Assembly: GCA_937915775.1 (NCBI GenBank)
Contig: CALGGQ010000352.1
Location: 1-64,000, forward strand
Length of the DNA stretch: 64,000 bases
Source: an uncultured Clostridia bacterium
GTDB lineage: Bacteria > Bacillota > Clostridia > Oscillospirales > Acutalibacteraceae
Direction: 5' to 3'
The translations under genes were made by a program, and so were the position numbers. Under the pieces are notes generated by a model. It was not told the DNA's origin. It did not search any database and saw only the letters and a program-made list of their open reading frames with translations. Below, piece after piece: positions 43,601-52,515 of the stretch (position 1 is its first letter; each line of letters opens with the position of its first letter).

Positions 43601-45178
43601 ATTTCTGCTATAAGTTCACTTCCTTCAACAATAACACTCAATAACGAAGCGGCTATTAAAAGTGCGAGAAATGCTTACAATAGTTTAACCAGTACGCAAA
43701 AGGCATTAGTTACAAACTATGAAAGACTAACAAAAGCCGAAGCTGCTATTAAACAGCTAAAAGAGCAGCAAGCTCAAATTGAAGCTGATAAAAAAGAAGC
43801 TAACAAGGTGGTTGCATTGATTGATTCAATTCCTTCACCGATAACTTTGGATGATAAAAGCAAGGTTAATGATGCGAGAAATGCTTATAATTTACTTACC
43901 GCTTCACAGAAGTCATATGTTCAGAACTACAGTAAGCTTACAGATGCAGAGAAAAAAATTGTCGAGTTAGAAAATGCTGAAAAAGAGCAAGCGCAGATTA
44001 ATGCTGTAATAGCTGCTATAAATGCTATTCCGGATTCGCCGACACTAAGTGATAAAGGAACCGTAACAGCGGCAAGGCAAGCATATAATGGCTTGACAGC
44101 TACACAAAAGAATAAAGTTGTAAACTATAAAATTTTAACTGATGCAGAAAACACAATAGCTGCATTAGAAGCTCAAGAAAACGCTAATAAAGCGGACAAA
44201 GCAGCGGCACAGAAAGTTATTGATGCTATTGATGCTATTCCTGAACAGTTGAGTCTGTCGGATAAAGCAACCGTTGATAGTGCAAGAAAGGCATATGATA
44301 GTCTCACAGGCAATCAGAAAAATCTTGTATCAAATTATGGTGTTTTGACGGATGCAGAAGCAGCAATAAAAGCACTAGAAGACTATGAAAATGCTTCTAA
44401 GAAAGATAAAGAAGCAGCTGATGAAGTTATTAAATTGATTGACTCTATTCCTAACAATATTCAGCTTTCTGATAAAGATACTGTTGAAAAAGCAAGGGAT
44501 GCATATAATCAGTTAACCGATACGCAAAAAGGAATTGTAACTAATTATCCAGAGCTTGAAGCAGCAGAAGTTAAGATTGCTGAATTAGAAGCTGATAATT
44601 ATGAAGAAGTTCAATCCATTACTTTCGTAGGAATCTTGGTTGACAAAAACGGAAATTCTTTATCTGATAGGGTTGTTGAAATTCATTCAACCGTGCAAAC
44701 CGGAAGAACTGATTCAAACGGAAGCTTCCAATTTAATGATTTAGAATTTGGTAAACATACAATTTATATTAAGAATGACAAAGGGGCTACAGTTGCTCAA
44801 AAAGTATTCAATGTTATTCTTGGTTCACCAACAGCGTTATCTGGAAATGACATTATTACCCAAAATGGTCAAACTGTTACTCTTACGGTAGAATTAGACG
44901 GAAGCAATTTAAACTTCATTCAACTTGAAGAAGGAAATAAGGCACCGGAAGTTACGCCTTCTGATGACAAACAGCAAGGCATCAATATTGGAGAAGACGA
45001 TACTAAAATTTCTGATTCATCAGTGAACAAGGATAAAGATATGATAAGTCCTAAGACAGGTAATGATTCTGGTATTGTATTTTGGATTACTGTTTTAATT
45101 GTATCTACATTTGGTTTCGTTTCTCTGTTGGCATATAACATTAATTTGAGCAAAAAAGGTAAGCGTATTACTAAATAA
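40664..45178 (+). CDS. Repetitive cell-surface protein encoded in the T7SS operon
   Basis: The start at ATG 40664 follows CAGGAGG. The protein has about 1,500 residues. A Sec signal peptide (about 1-32) leads an N-terminal region of unknown fold, then an Ig-like putative-Ig (He_PIG-type) domain ('INGALPAGVTLNSSTGEIYGVPTEPEG' pattern, with slight variation). Six helical repeats of about 69 residues follow, and then a carboxypeptidase-regulatory/SpaA-like beta domain near 1320-1400. The tail has SPKTG, a hydrophobic helix and basic residues, a sortase-type anchor that lacks the leading leucine. It may be a surface scaffold or adhesin that presents or docks the T7SS. Confidence 0.8.
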   Translation: MNKIKRVISLILTVVMLISTVLSTSILVQASMLPLEEKEVCLLLIDKTKEELTSLPIKDVLNNFLDYSGQYVAVSKNATTVWQYVKSDEDGIEEYKQIDIARNDRIDLSAPEDNISEYTKELIIGSENQLDKENIRYIVRIYLSQTPTEEIEYELYAEKSNGQRDKVTPERVEKGINTQLGSSVAVTQYVVSSPDSESTYYLNVKSEADKHPNITTEIYDFWDYILSSYTGGTPTNRADTTLNQNMKNSGTGREVTSGGTSMFILMYRDKNGDLVGLPSYIGFSFVKDASYVKGSLYKKNGSQFNDVIMQTTDAITFDDIDAVFEGQGVQQICLMLKEGYSVDEDYYCVLDSHGVDEGWENANTHVTKAVEGLYDSLNDASGCTDIKDQLIPSDSTSSSRGYKANYNYRNQGVPFTIFFEDGAIRKIIVLVTEYVSDFDENYVRSFTEKPIIGAADPWLRVTGASSTSGKKYDTYVVENGKNINMDTYYGYGYQTIFINDSNADLSNIKPEFWYANTDRVYAVSKDTGKKIDENHTRDFSNENQQYTGIITENEKENGRNYWITFKKLNNKGPELYVYGPREREVILDEYFEFKHDILIANIGNAPLEDISVELKDAENVKLDPYWTVGDDGNNTLAAFSTTSKTTKYGELPNLAKIRLLPDGDGEVKGTLIIRAKNQEPVMITLNGTAQNPEIVTETLSEAVKYVPYQHIVATNNMHDWVDTEFSIVNGALPAGVTLNSSTGEIYGVPTEPEGDVAETYTFTVEAKYLVEGEEGYFNPSQKEFTLTVKPNTDSNVYLASDSDEGYYIQEHIGTETTQYHYELDEFIDTLFVSNGTYGEFQGLWLNGVLLVEGEDYSSEEGSTRITINSQTFENKAKPNETNTIAMEFRNDSNEVNRTSQNFVPKKDVSVQNVINKIAALPSNITLANKSEVQSARSAYNGLTSSQRSKVTNYSKLTAAESKIAQLEEAAANQAAADKVISAISSLPSTITLNNEAAIKSARNAYNSLTSTQKALVTNYERLTKAEAAIKQLKEQQAQIEADKKEANKVVALIDSIPSPITLDDKSKVNDARNAYNLLTASQKSYVQNYSKLTDAEKKIVELENAEKEQAQINAVIAAINAIPDSPTLSDKGTVTAARQAYNGLTATQKNKVVNYKILTDAENTIAALEAQENANKADKAAAQKVIDAIDAIPEQLSLSDKATVDSARKAYDSLTGNQKNLVSNYGVLTDAEAAIKALEDYENASKKDKEAADEVIKLIDSIPNNIQLSDKDTVEKARDAYNQLTDTQKGIVTNYPELEAAEVKIAELEADNYEEVQSITFVGILVDKNGNSLSDRVVEIHSTVQTGRTDSNGSFQFNDLEFGKHTIYIKNDKGATVAQKVFNVILGSPTALSGNDIITQNGQTVTLTVELDGSNLNFIQLEEGNKAPEVTPSDDKQQGINIGEDDTKISDSSVNKDKDMISPKTGNDSGIVFWITVLIVSTFGFVSLLAYNINLSKKGKRITK
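43385..44600 (+). repeat. Six tandem helical repeats in the surface protein
   Basis: Six copies, each about 205-210 bases, begin near 43399, 43600, 43807, 44008, 44215 and 44425. Each encodes 'VI..I..(L/I)P..(I/L).L.....V..AR.AYN.LT..QK..V.NY..L..AE..I..LE'. The copies have diverged in sequence, so the array is old rather than a recent expansion. Confidence 0.85.
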
Positions 45179-45217
45179 CTTTTTCACTAGTGTTTAAAAC
45201 ACAAACACACTTCATTT

Positions 45218-45244
45218 CCCTTTCGCACTATTCGTGCGAAAGGG
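45218..45244 (+). promoter_or_regulatory. Strong intercistronic hairpin in the T7SS operon
   Basis: CCCTTTCGCAC pairs perfectly with GTGCGAAAGGG around TATTC. No T-run follows, so it looks more like an RNA-processing or stability element than a complete terminator. It separates the surface-protein gene from the secretion genes in an otherwise tightly packed operon. Confidence 0.55.
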
Positions 45245-45292
45245 AGAAAGTTGTGTGCAAATATAATAACATAGCAAAAGGTGGATGCTTTA

Positions 45293-46210
45293 ATGATAAG
45301 TTCACGGAGAAATGATTTATTTACCGAGTTGATGTATGAAAAAAACCCTGCCTACATTTTAAAAAATGAGACGAATTTTTTAAGTACCGATTACAAAATA
45401 TCACAAAATCAGTCAGACGATTTATTTGTGAAATGTGAGAAAGTAATCTTTAATGGCAATATTCAGCTATTTTATTTTATTGAAAACAAAGTTTCACTCT
45501 GCGAAAGCATCGAAAAATTCTCTGTTGGCGAAATCATATCAGTTGTATCCAGTTTGATTTCACAAATTAAGAAGGTCAAAGAAAATGGATTTCTTTCTTG
45601 TCAAAACATAGATATATCCCCTAATCGACTGTTTATAGAACCTTCAACTAAAAGTATTAAATTGTTATATCTTCCACTTAAAGATAGGCTCTTTAATAGC
45701 TCGAATGAATTTGAGGATGAACTCAGAGCAATGCTACTTGAGATTTTTGAAAACACAGCCATTCAAAATGAGCCACAAATACATCATTTAATTGCGAATT
45801 TAAAAAACTACTCATGTTCAATCAATGATATATTAAATAACATCATAGCAGAATCGCCCATAAAAAACACTCTAAAGAATCGTATTGAACCTGCTCAGAA
45901 GATAACACCTAAATTGCAGTTGGTCGCACTAAATACTCCTGTAAATTTTTCAATTACCGTCAATAAACCTGAATTTATTATTGGTCGTAAACAAGAGGTT
46001 GTTGATGGATATATTTCATTCAACAGAATGATAGGAAGGATTCATTGTAAGATTATCACTCAAGACAACCAGTTTGCGGTAATTGATTTAGAAAGTGCCA
46101 ATGGAACTTATTTGAACAACATAAGATTGCAAGCAAACAAAATTAGTTCGCTTAAAGATGGAGACATTTTAAAATTGGCAAATAGTGAATTTAAGGTTTC
46201 AATAGGTTAG
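45293..46210 (+). CDS. DUF6382-like/FHA protein, second copy
   Basis: ATG 45293 is preferred to GTG 45281 because AAAGGTGGA ends eight bases before it. The 305-residue protein has the same layout as the first operon gene: an N-terminal DUF6382-like part ('VGEIISVVSSLISQIKKVKENGFLSC', 'RLFIEPSTKSIKLLYLPL') and a C-terminal FHA domain ('FIIGRKQEVVDGYISFNRMIGRIHCKI', 'LESANGTYLNN'). It lacks the long acidic Thr-rich linker of the first copy. No membrane segment is seen. Two such proteins could supply an EssB-like function, but this is inference. Confidence 0.75.
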   Translation: MISSRRNDLFTELMYEKNPAYILKNETNFLSTDYKISQNQSDDLFVKCEKVIFNGNIQLFYFIENKVSLCESIEKFSVGEIISVVSSLISQIKKVKENGFLSCQNIDISPNRLFIEPSTKSIKLLYLPLKDRLFNSSNEFEDELRAMLLEIFENTAIQNEPQIHHLIANLKNYSCSINDILNNIIAESPIKNTLKNRIEPAQKITPKLQLVALNTPVNFSITVNKPEFIIGRKQEVVDGYISFNRMIGRIHCKIITQDNQFAVIDLESANGTYLNNIRLQANKISSLKDGDILKLANSEFKVSIG

Positions 46211-46220
46211 GTATTGAAAA

Positions 46221-47291
46221 ATGAATAAATTGAGAATTCTCATCGCTGAGAGCGATATTAACTATATAATTCCATTACAGAATAAATTTATAAAAGAATA
46301 CTTTAATTCGATTGAATTGGAGATAATTACCGAGAAAGACTATTTCTATTCCAAATTTTCCATTCCGCAACAAATCGATATAGCGATAATTTCTGAAGAG
46401 TTTTTTAATCAAACAATATTAATCCATAATATTGGAAAAATTATTATTCTTACAGAAACCAATATATCCAATAAATACGCAGGCCAAAATATCACAACAA
46501 TATACAAATACACTAACATCAAGGAGATTTTTAATTCTATCAATGGCGTATTTTCATCTAACATAATAAATCAGAAAACAAAAACTAAAGATGCTAAAAT
46601 AATCACAATTACATCGGCTATTGGTGGTTGTGGCAAAACTCTATTATCAATGGCGATTTGCAGTTATTTGAACAATAATTATAAAAGAGTATTATTTATC
46701 GGAGCCGAAAGATTACAGACGTTTCAATCAAGACTGACCGATAAAAGTCCTATCATTTCTAATGCTTTTTACGCAATGTTATTGCAAAGTGATGTTGATA
46801 AGACGTCTATTTACAATGCAATTAAAAAAAATCTCCGTAATGAAGGATTTAGTTATATTCCGCCATTTAAAGCAGGTTTAATGTCTTTAGAAATGGAATA
46901 TTCTATATTTATAGATATTGCACTTCAAGCAAAGCAATCTAAGGATTTCGACTTTATAATAATAGATACTGATCATATTTTTGATATCAACAAGGTGCAA
47001 TTGATAGATGCTGCAGATAAGGTTGTCATTGTTACAAAGCAGGATGCCAACTCTGTTTTTGCTACTAATGTATTTGCAACAAATATAGATGGTGGAGCAA
47101 ATAATGATAAATTCATTTATGTTTGTAACAATTATGATTCTAGTAGAGATAATGCGATTGCAAACTCACAAAAAAGCAATAAATTTACTGTTAATGATTA
47201 TATTAAAAGTTTTTCCACAGATGAACAAATGGAAATAAGTAATATTATAAACAGCAAGGATATTCAAAAGTTGGCTTTTTCCTTAATTTAG
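46221..47291 (+). CDS. CpaE/MinD-like P-loop ATPase
   Basis: A protein of 356 residues. The first 110 look like a degenerate receiver domain, as in CpaE. A deviant Walker A motif 'ITSAIGGCGKTLL' lies near residue 133, followed by 'KRVLFIGAERLQTF' and 'DFIIIDTDHIFD', matching the MinD/ParA superfamily. The usual lysine at the start of the deviant motif is replaced (SAIGGCGKT). CpaE-like ATPases position surface machines such as Tad pili. Here one may place the T7SS at the membrane. It is not part of standard T7SSb gene sets that I know. Confidence 0.75.
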   Translation: MNKLRILIAESDINYIIPLQNKFIKEYFNSIELEIITEKDYFYSKFSIPQQIDIAIISEEFFNQTILIHNIGKIIILTETNISNKYAGQNITTIYKYTNIKEIFNSINGVFSSNIINQKTKTKDAKIITITSAIGGCGKTLLSMAICSYLNNNYKRVLFIGAERLQTFQSRLTDKSPIISNAFYAMLLQSDVDKTSIYNAIKKNLRNEGFSYIPPFKAGLMSLEMEYSIFIDIALQAKQSKDFDFIIIDTDHIFDINKVQLIDAADKVVIVTKQDANSVFATNVFATNIDGGANNDKFIYVCNNYDSSRDNAIANSQKSNKFTVNDYIKSFSTDEQMEISNIINSKDIQKLAFSLI

Positions 47292-47301
47292 AGAGGTTAG
47301 T

Positions 47302-47556
47302 ATGAGAAGAAATAAGGTAATAGTTATATTCAATAATTATAAAACAGGACAAAGCTCTGATATAGAAATCCCTATAGATATAACAGCCAATGAATTAGTG
47401 AGCGGTTTAAATTCTGCCTATGATCTTGGTATTGATACTACAAATATAAAAGAATGCTATTTAAAAGCTGAAAATCCAATTGCACTTCTAAGAGGTAATA
47501 AAACATTAGACGAATTTGGTATAAGAGATGGTAGTATTATAAATTTCACTGCATAG
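47302..47556 (+). CDS. esaB: EsaB/YukD-like ubiquitin-fold protein
   Basis: 84 residues with a ubiquitin-like pattern: 'KVIVIFNNYKTGQSSDIEIPIDITANELVSGLN', then 'NPIALLRGNKTLDEFGIRDGSIINFT'. This is the EsaB/YukD layout and the gene lies directly before essC, the usual position. EsaB is a small cytoplasmic T7SSb component needed for secretion or its regulation. Confidence 0.85.
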   Translation: MRRNKVIVIFNNYKTGQSSDIEIPIDITANELVSGLNSAYDLGIDTTNIKECYLKAENPIALLRGNKTLDEFGIRDGSIINFTA

Positions 47557-47565
47557 GAGTTCATA

Positions 47566-50500
47566 ATGGAAAAAAACTATAAAATAATAATTTCAAACCG
47601 AAACATTTATAAAGAAATAGAACTGCCCGCACAGAGCAAGGAATTTCATATTGGCACCAATATTGGATGTAATTATAGATTGCATAAAAGCCTTTTTTTT
47701 GAACCAATTGAACTAACATTAATTAATAACAATGGTAATTGGTCTATGCTTTGCTCCGATAGCATTTATTTAACTATAGATGATAGCCGCAAACTTATAT
47801 CTACGCAATTAACGCACGGAAGCATATGTAAAGTTAAATATCAAAGTAGTGATAATGCAGTATTTGATTTTGAGTTCCTGATAGATTTTGATGATCATGA
47901 ACGAAGATACGAGAGATACATAGATATATCAAATAGCAATGAATTGAAAATCGGATCAAATACAGTAAGTCAAATTCATCTAAAAAGTCCGTATGTAATA
48001 GATGATGACATTATTTTACGTAAGTCAAATGATGAAGAATTTAGACTTCTTGTAAATAGTTCCACATATGGTGTTTATCATAATGGTGCTAAGGTATCAA
48101 AAGAATGTATCATAAAAAACAGAGATTTCTTTTCAATATCTGATTTTGTGTTTTACTTTCAAGACGGAATTCTCTGGACAGAAATTCGTGATGATATTAA
48201 GCTAAACAATATAAGTTTCGTTGATCAACCATACCCTGTCAATTATCCAAAATTTAAAAGAAACACCAGACTAAAAACCATTCTAAACAAAGATAAAATT
48301 GAGGTTTTAGATCCACCAGCAAAGCCACAAAAGAACAAAAGCAATTTATTTGTTAGTTTATTGCCCTCTTTAGGTATGCTCTTGACATCAGGATTAATGG
48401 CGTCAATGGGTGGGAGTATGATAATTTTTAGTGTTGTGTCAGGAGGAATGGCAGTAATTACCGCTATCGTCAGCGCTATACAAAACAGTAAAGATTTTAA
48501 GAAAGAATCAAGAGAAAGAATTGAAAAGTATAAAAAATATGCAGATAATAAGCGAATTGAGATAACAGAATACAGGAATACTGAACGCCAAGAAAGAGAA
48601 AGTATCTATGTTGACCAAGCAAGTGAAGAAGCCCTACTCCATCAGTATTCGTGTGAACTATTTGATCGTCAAATTGGTGATGATGATTTTCTAAATGTAA
48701 GATTAGGAACTGGTGGTATAAAACCAGCAAGAAAAATTGAATATAAACACCAAGAAAAATTAGAAGTAGATGATGAACTTCAAACCATACCGGAAAATAT
48801 ATCCAAAGAGTTTTCAATTCTTAATAATGCACCGGTTATCTGTGATTTAAAAGCATGTAATTCAATTGGAATAATTGGAAATGAGGATTTCCGATTTTCA
48901 CTTTTGAAAAATATGATAATCGACCTATGCACTAGACATTATCCTACTGATATTAAACTTTTTTTTATCGCTGAACAATTTCATAGGAATAAGGTAAATT
49001 GGTTGCGTTTTTTGCCAAATGTTTACAACGAAATAACTAATACACGAAACATTGTATGTGATGATGACAGCCGAAATGTCGTTTTTGATTACTTGTTTAA
49101 GGAGTTGTCTCAAAGAACCCCTGAAACAGTTAATGAGCATTTGATTGTGTTCTTCTATGATGAATATGGTTTTCAATCGCATCCTATTTCAAAATTTATT
49201 GGTAAACTAAAAGAATTAAATGCAACTTTTGTGTTTATGGCAGAAGACAAAGGTGAAATACCTCAAGGTTGTTCATATATCATTAATATGAAATCAACAA
49301 CGGACGGAACATTAATAAATTCGTCTGACCAAAAAGAAAGAACGGATTTTCATTTTAATGAGATTAGTGATACAACTGCAAAACACATAGTTAATCTACT
49401 GGCACCTATATATACCGACGAAATTTCGCTTGAAGCATCTCTAACTAAGAACATATCAATGTTTGATATGTTAAACATATTATCAGTTGAAGATTTGGAT
49501 TTAGAGCATAGATGGAGCAGTTCCACTGTTTCAAAGTCAATGGCTGCTCCAATTGGTGTTACGAAAACTGGCGTAATATCTTTGGATTTGCACGATAGAG
49601 CGCATGGCCCTCACGGTCTTGTAGCCGGAACGACAGGCTCTGGTAAATCTGAAGTTTTACAAACATTTATTTTGTCTGTAGCAACTTTATATCATCCCTA
49701 TGAAATCGCTTTTGTTATTATCGATTTCAAGGGCGGCGGTATGGTAAATCAATTCAAAGAACTACCACATTTATTGGGTTCTATTACAAATATTGATGGA
49801 AAGCAGATTGATCGTTCTTTAAAGTCCATAAAGGCAGAATTAAGGAAAAGGCAACAACTTTTTGCTGACGCTGATGTAAACCATATAAATAAATATATAA
49901 AAAAATACAAAGCCGGAGAGGTGAAAACACCGATTCCGCACCTTGTACTAATAGTGGACGAATTTGCGGAGTTGAAATCTGAACAACCAGAATTCATGAA
50001 AGAATTGATATCTGCAGCAAGAATCGGGCGAAGTCTTGGTGTGCACCTAATTCTTGCTACTCAAAAACCGTCAGGACAGGTTGATGAACAAATTTGGAGT
50101 AACTCCAAATTCAAGTTGTGTCTAAAAGTACAAAGCCCAGAGGACAGTAATGAGGTAATAAAATCTCCGCTGGCTGCTGAAATAAAAGAGCCAGGAAGAG
50201 CATATTTGCAGGTTGGCAATAATGAAGTTTTTGAACTTTTTCAATCTGCATATAGTGGCGCACCTGAATCTATTGAGGAAAGCTCAGTCAAAGAGTTTGT
50301 TATCAATGAGGTAAGTGATTCGGGTAAAAGGTATCCAATTTATATTCAAAAAAAGAATAATACAAACTCAACCGGCATTACACAACTGGATGCAATAGTT
50401 GATTATGTGTCTGAATTCTGCGATAACAAAAAAATTTCAAGATTGCCCAATATTTGCTTGCCTTCACTTCCAGAACGAATTAACTATCCAGATAGTGATA

Positions 50501-52059
50501 ATTATAGTATCTCACAAGTTAATATAGGATTGTATGATGATCCAGATAATCAAATTCAAGGTTCGGCGTTTATTAACTTAAATAATAACACCTTAATTAT
50601 TGGTTCGTCACAGACAGGAAAGACTAATTTGCTTCAAGGCATGATTAGGACTTTATCTGCAAACACATCACCATTAGAAACAAATATATATATAATTGAC
50701 TTTGGATCAATGGTACTGAAGAATTTTGAAACCTTAAAACATGTGGGCGGTGTAGTATGCTCTGCTGAGGATGAAAAATTAAAAAATTTGTTTAAACTTC
50801 TGTTTGCCGAAATCAGCAGCAGAAAAGAAAAACTGGTTTCTTCAGGAGTAAGTTCATTTGCTTCATATCTTGAAGCAGGAAATGAGGATATGCCTCATAT
50901 TTATCTCTTTGTAGATAATATTACAGCATTGATGGAACTTTATTTAGAGGACGATGACAGCCTGCTCAACATTATACGAGAAGGCGTGTCTGTAGGTATA
51001 ACTACAATTGTTGCAAATGCTCAAACGTCAGGAATTGGTTACAAATATTTGTCCAATTTTTCAAATAAAATTGCTTTTTATTGTAACGATTCATCTGAAT
51101 ACATTAATGTGTTTGATCATGCTACAATTCATCCCGACAATGTTCAAGGTAGATGTGTGTTTGAAAGTGATAAACAGGTATTAGAATGTCAAACATATAT
51201 TGCATTTGATGGTGAACGAGAAATTGAAAGAGTAAACCATATGAAAACATTTATGTTAGATGTAAATGCAAAACATGGCGAAACTTGGGCAAAAGCTATC
51301 CCGTATATACCAACCATACTTGATATTAATGAAATGTGGAACTATATTGACGGAAAAGCGAAAGCTTATAAAGTTCCTATAGGACTTACATATAGTGATG
51401 TTGAACCATTCTATCTAGATTTATCCCAGCTTGGAATAATGGGAATATGTGGCAAAGAAAATACCGGGCATCGAAATTTTGTTAAATTACTATTATCTTG
51501 GTTTGAGACACATAACACATTATTGCCAGTAAAAATCACAGTATTTGATGATGTGGATAGGAAACTTGATTTTATCAAGTCAAATCCTTTAGTAGAAAAG
51601 TACACATTAGATACAAGTCTGGTTAAAGAAACACTGGAATCTTGGTATGACATCCTTGAAAAAAGGTATAACAATCTTCTTGAAGATGGCAATAGCGAAA
51701 ATGATAGTGAATTATTGCTTATGATCGTTCAAAACAATGATGTAGCAAAATTCATTAACGATGATTTTGATCTGTTGGACAAGTTTAATGAAATCATGTC
51801 AAGATTCAAAGGCTTAAATGTAGCATTTTTATTTACTAATTTTGTTAATGCTTCATTGCCATTTGATGCACCGGAACCATTGCGCCAAATCAAGCAAGAT
51901 CAACACATTATTTATTTTGAAGATTTGGATAATCTCAAACCGTTTGAAGTTCCGTATGAAGATATAAGAGCAAATCGTAAAAAGTTAGAATCCGGTGATG
52001 CCTATTATATTAGAGACAATATGGTAATCAAATTGAAATTAGTCAAATCCGAACATTAA
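47566..52059 (+). CDS. essC: EssC-like type VII secretion ATPase
   Basis: The protein has 1,497 residues. Two N-terminal FHA-like domains (about 5-110 and 120-215) precede two close membrane helices (about 259-305). Three FtsK/SpoIIIE ATPase domains follow. D1 has an intact P-loop 'GTTGSGKSE' near 690 with 'IVDEFAEL'. D2 has 'GSSQTGKTN' near 1013 but a weak Walker B (FVDN). D3 has a degenerate 'GKENTGHRN' near 1297. This is the EssC arrangement and length. It is the motor of the T7SSb and recruits WXG100/LXG substrates through the C-terminal domains. Confidence 0.93.
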   Translation: MEKNYKIIISNRNIYKEIELPAQSKEFHIGTNIGCNYRLHKSLFFEPIELTLINNNGNWSMLCSDSIYLTIDDSRKLISTQLTHGSICKVKYQSSDNAVFDFEFLIDFDDHERRYERYIDISNSNELKIGSNTVSQIHLKSPYVIDDDIILRKSNDEEFRLLVNSSTYGVYHNGAKVSKECIIKNRDFFSISDFVFYFQDGILWTEIRDDIKLNNISFVDQPYPVNYPKFKRNTRLKTILNKDKIEVLDPPAKPQKNKSNLFVSLLPSLGMLLTSGLMASMGGSMIIFSVVSGGMAVITAIVSAIQNSKDFKKESRERIEKYKKYADNKRIEITEYRNTERQERESIYVDQASEEALLHQYSCELFDRQIGDDDFLNVRLGTGGIKPARKIEYKHQEKLEVDDELQTIPENISKEFSILNNAPVICDLKACNSIGIIGNEDFRFSLLKNMIIDLCTRHYPTDIKLFFIAEQFHRNKVNWLRFLPNVYNEITNTRNIVCDDDSRNVVFDYLFKELSQRTPETVNEHLIVFFYDEYGFQSHPISKFIGKLKELNATFVFMAEDKGEIPQGCSYIINMKSTTDGTLINSSDQKERTDFHFNEISDTTAKHIVNLLAPIYTDEISLEASLTKNISMFDMLNILSVEDLDLEHRWSSSTVSKSMAAPIGVTKTGVISLDLHDRAHGPHGLVAGTTGSGKSEVLQTFILSVATLYHPYEIAFVIIDFKGGGMVNQFKELPHLLGSITNIDGKQIDRSLKSIKAELRKRQQLFADADVNHINKYIKKYKAGEVKTPIPHLVLIVDEFAELKSEQPEFMKELISAARIGRSLGVHLILATQKPSGQVDEQIWSNSKFKLCLKVQSPEDSNEVIKSPLAAEIKEPGRAYLQVGNNEVFELFQSAYSGAPESIEESSVKEFVINEVSDSGKRYPIYIQKKNNTNSTGITQLDAIVDYVSEFCDNKKISRLPNICLPSLPERINYPDSDNYSISQVNIGLYDDPDNQIQGSAFINLNNNTLIIGSSQTGKTNLLQGMIRTLSANTSPLETNIYIIDFGSMVLKNFETLKHVGGVVCSAEDEKLKNLFKLLFAEISSRKEKLVSSGVSSFASYLEAGNEDMPHIYLFVDNITALMELYLEDDDSLLNIIREGVSVGITTIVANAQTSGIGYKYLSNFSNKIAFYCNDSSEYINVFDHATIHPDNVQGRCVFESDKQVLECQTYIAFDGEREIERVNHMKTFMLDVNAKHGETWAKAIPYIPTILDINEMWNYIDGKAKAYKVPIGLTYSDVEPFYLDLSQLGIMGICGKENTGHRNFVKLLLSWFETHNTLLPVKITVFDDVDRKLDFIKSNPLVEKYTLDTSLVKETLESWYDILEKRYNNLLEDGNSENDSELLLMIVQNNDVAKFINDDFDLLDKFNEIMSRFKGLNVAFLFTNFVNASLPFDAPEPLRQIKQDQHIIYFEDLDNLKPFEVPYEDIRANRKKLESGDAYYIRDNMVIKLKLVKSEH

Positions 52060-52116
52060 GGTTTTTAATCAGTAAAACTGGTTTAAAAATAATTTTAATA
52101 AAAGGAGGTGTAAAAA

Positions 52117-52410
52117 GTGGCTAATCAGATTAGAATGACTCCCGCAACAATGAGAACAAGAGCCAGCCAGACTGATAAGCAGGCAGAGGCAATGCAGAAT
52201 CTTATTAATACTATGGATAGACTTCTGACCACTCTCAAAGGTGAATGGGAAGGCGATGCAATGAAGGGTTATGAAGATCGCTATAACAAGATTAAACCTT
52301 CATTTAAAAATGCAAAAGAGCTGTTGGACGAGATTGCCCATAATCTTAGGGAAACAGCTAAGATTGTTGAAGAAACTGACAAGAACATCGCAAGTCAGTT
52401 CAGAAAGTAG
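52117..52410 (+). CDS. esxA: WXG100 family secretion substrate (EsxA-like)
   Basis: GTG start at 52117 behind AAAGGAGGTG. The 97-residue protein forms the helical hairpin of the WXG100 family with the turn motif WEG in 'LKGEWEGDAMKGYEDRY'. The second helix ends with 'IVEETDKNIASQF', fitting the YxxxD/E-type tail of the family in loose form. It directly follows essC. It should be exported by the EssC machine and act as a core secreted component. Confidence 0.92.
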   Translation: MANQIRMTPATMRTRASQTDKQAEAMQNLINTMDRLLTTLKGEWEGDAMKGYEDRYNKIKPSFKNAKELLDEIAHNLRETAKIVEETDKNIASQFRK

Positions 52411-52427
52411 TTTGCAAATGGATTCGG

Positions 52428-52459
52428 CAGCAGAAGGCGGCTGCGGTGGCTTTCTGCTG
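52428..52459 (+). promoter_or_regulatory. Hairpin downstream of the WXG100 gene
   Basis: CAGCAGAAGGC (52428-52438) pairs with GCTTTCTGCTG (52449-52459) with one G-T pair. No T-run follows. It may protect the 3' end of an abundant esxA message from decay or partly terminate it, so that EsxA is made in excess over the downstream proteins. Confidence 0.5.
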
Positions 52460-52515
52460 TTGATGAAGTTGCATATTGGTTATTTTAATCATATTACGGA
52501 ATGGGAGGTGCCGTT

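Noticed and set aside
43385..44600. Recent tandem repeat expansion in the surface protein gene
   Set aside because: The six repeats are clearly diverged at the DNA level, so the array is old and probably stable.
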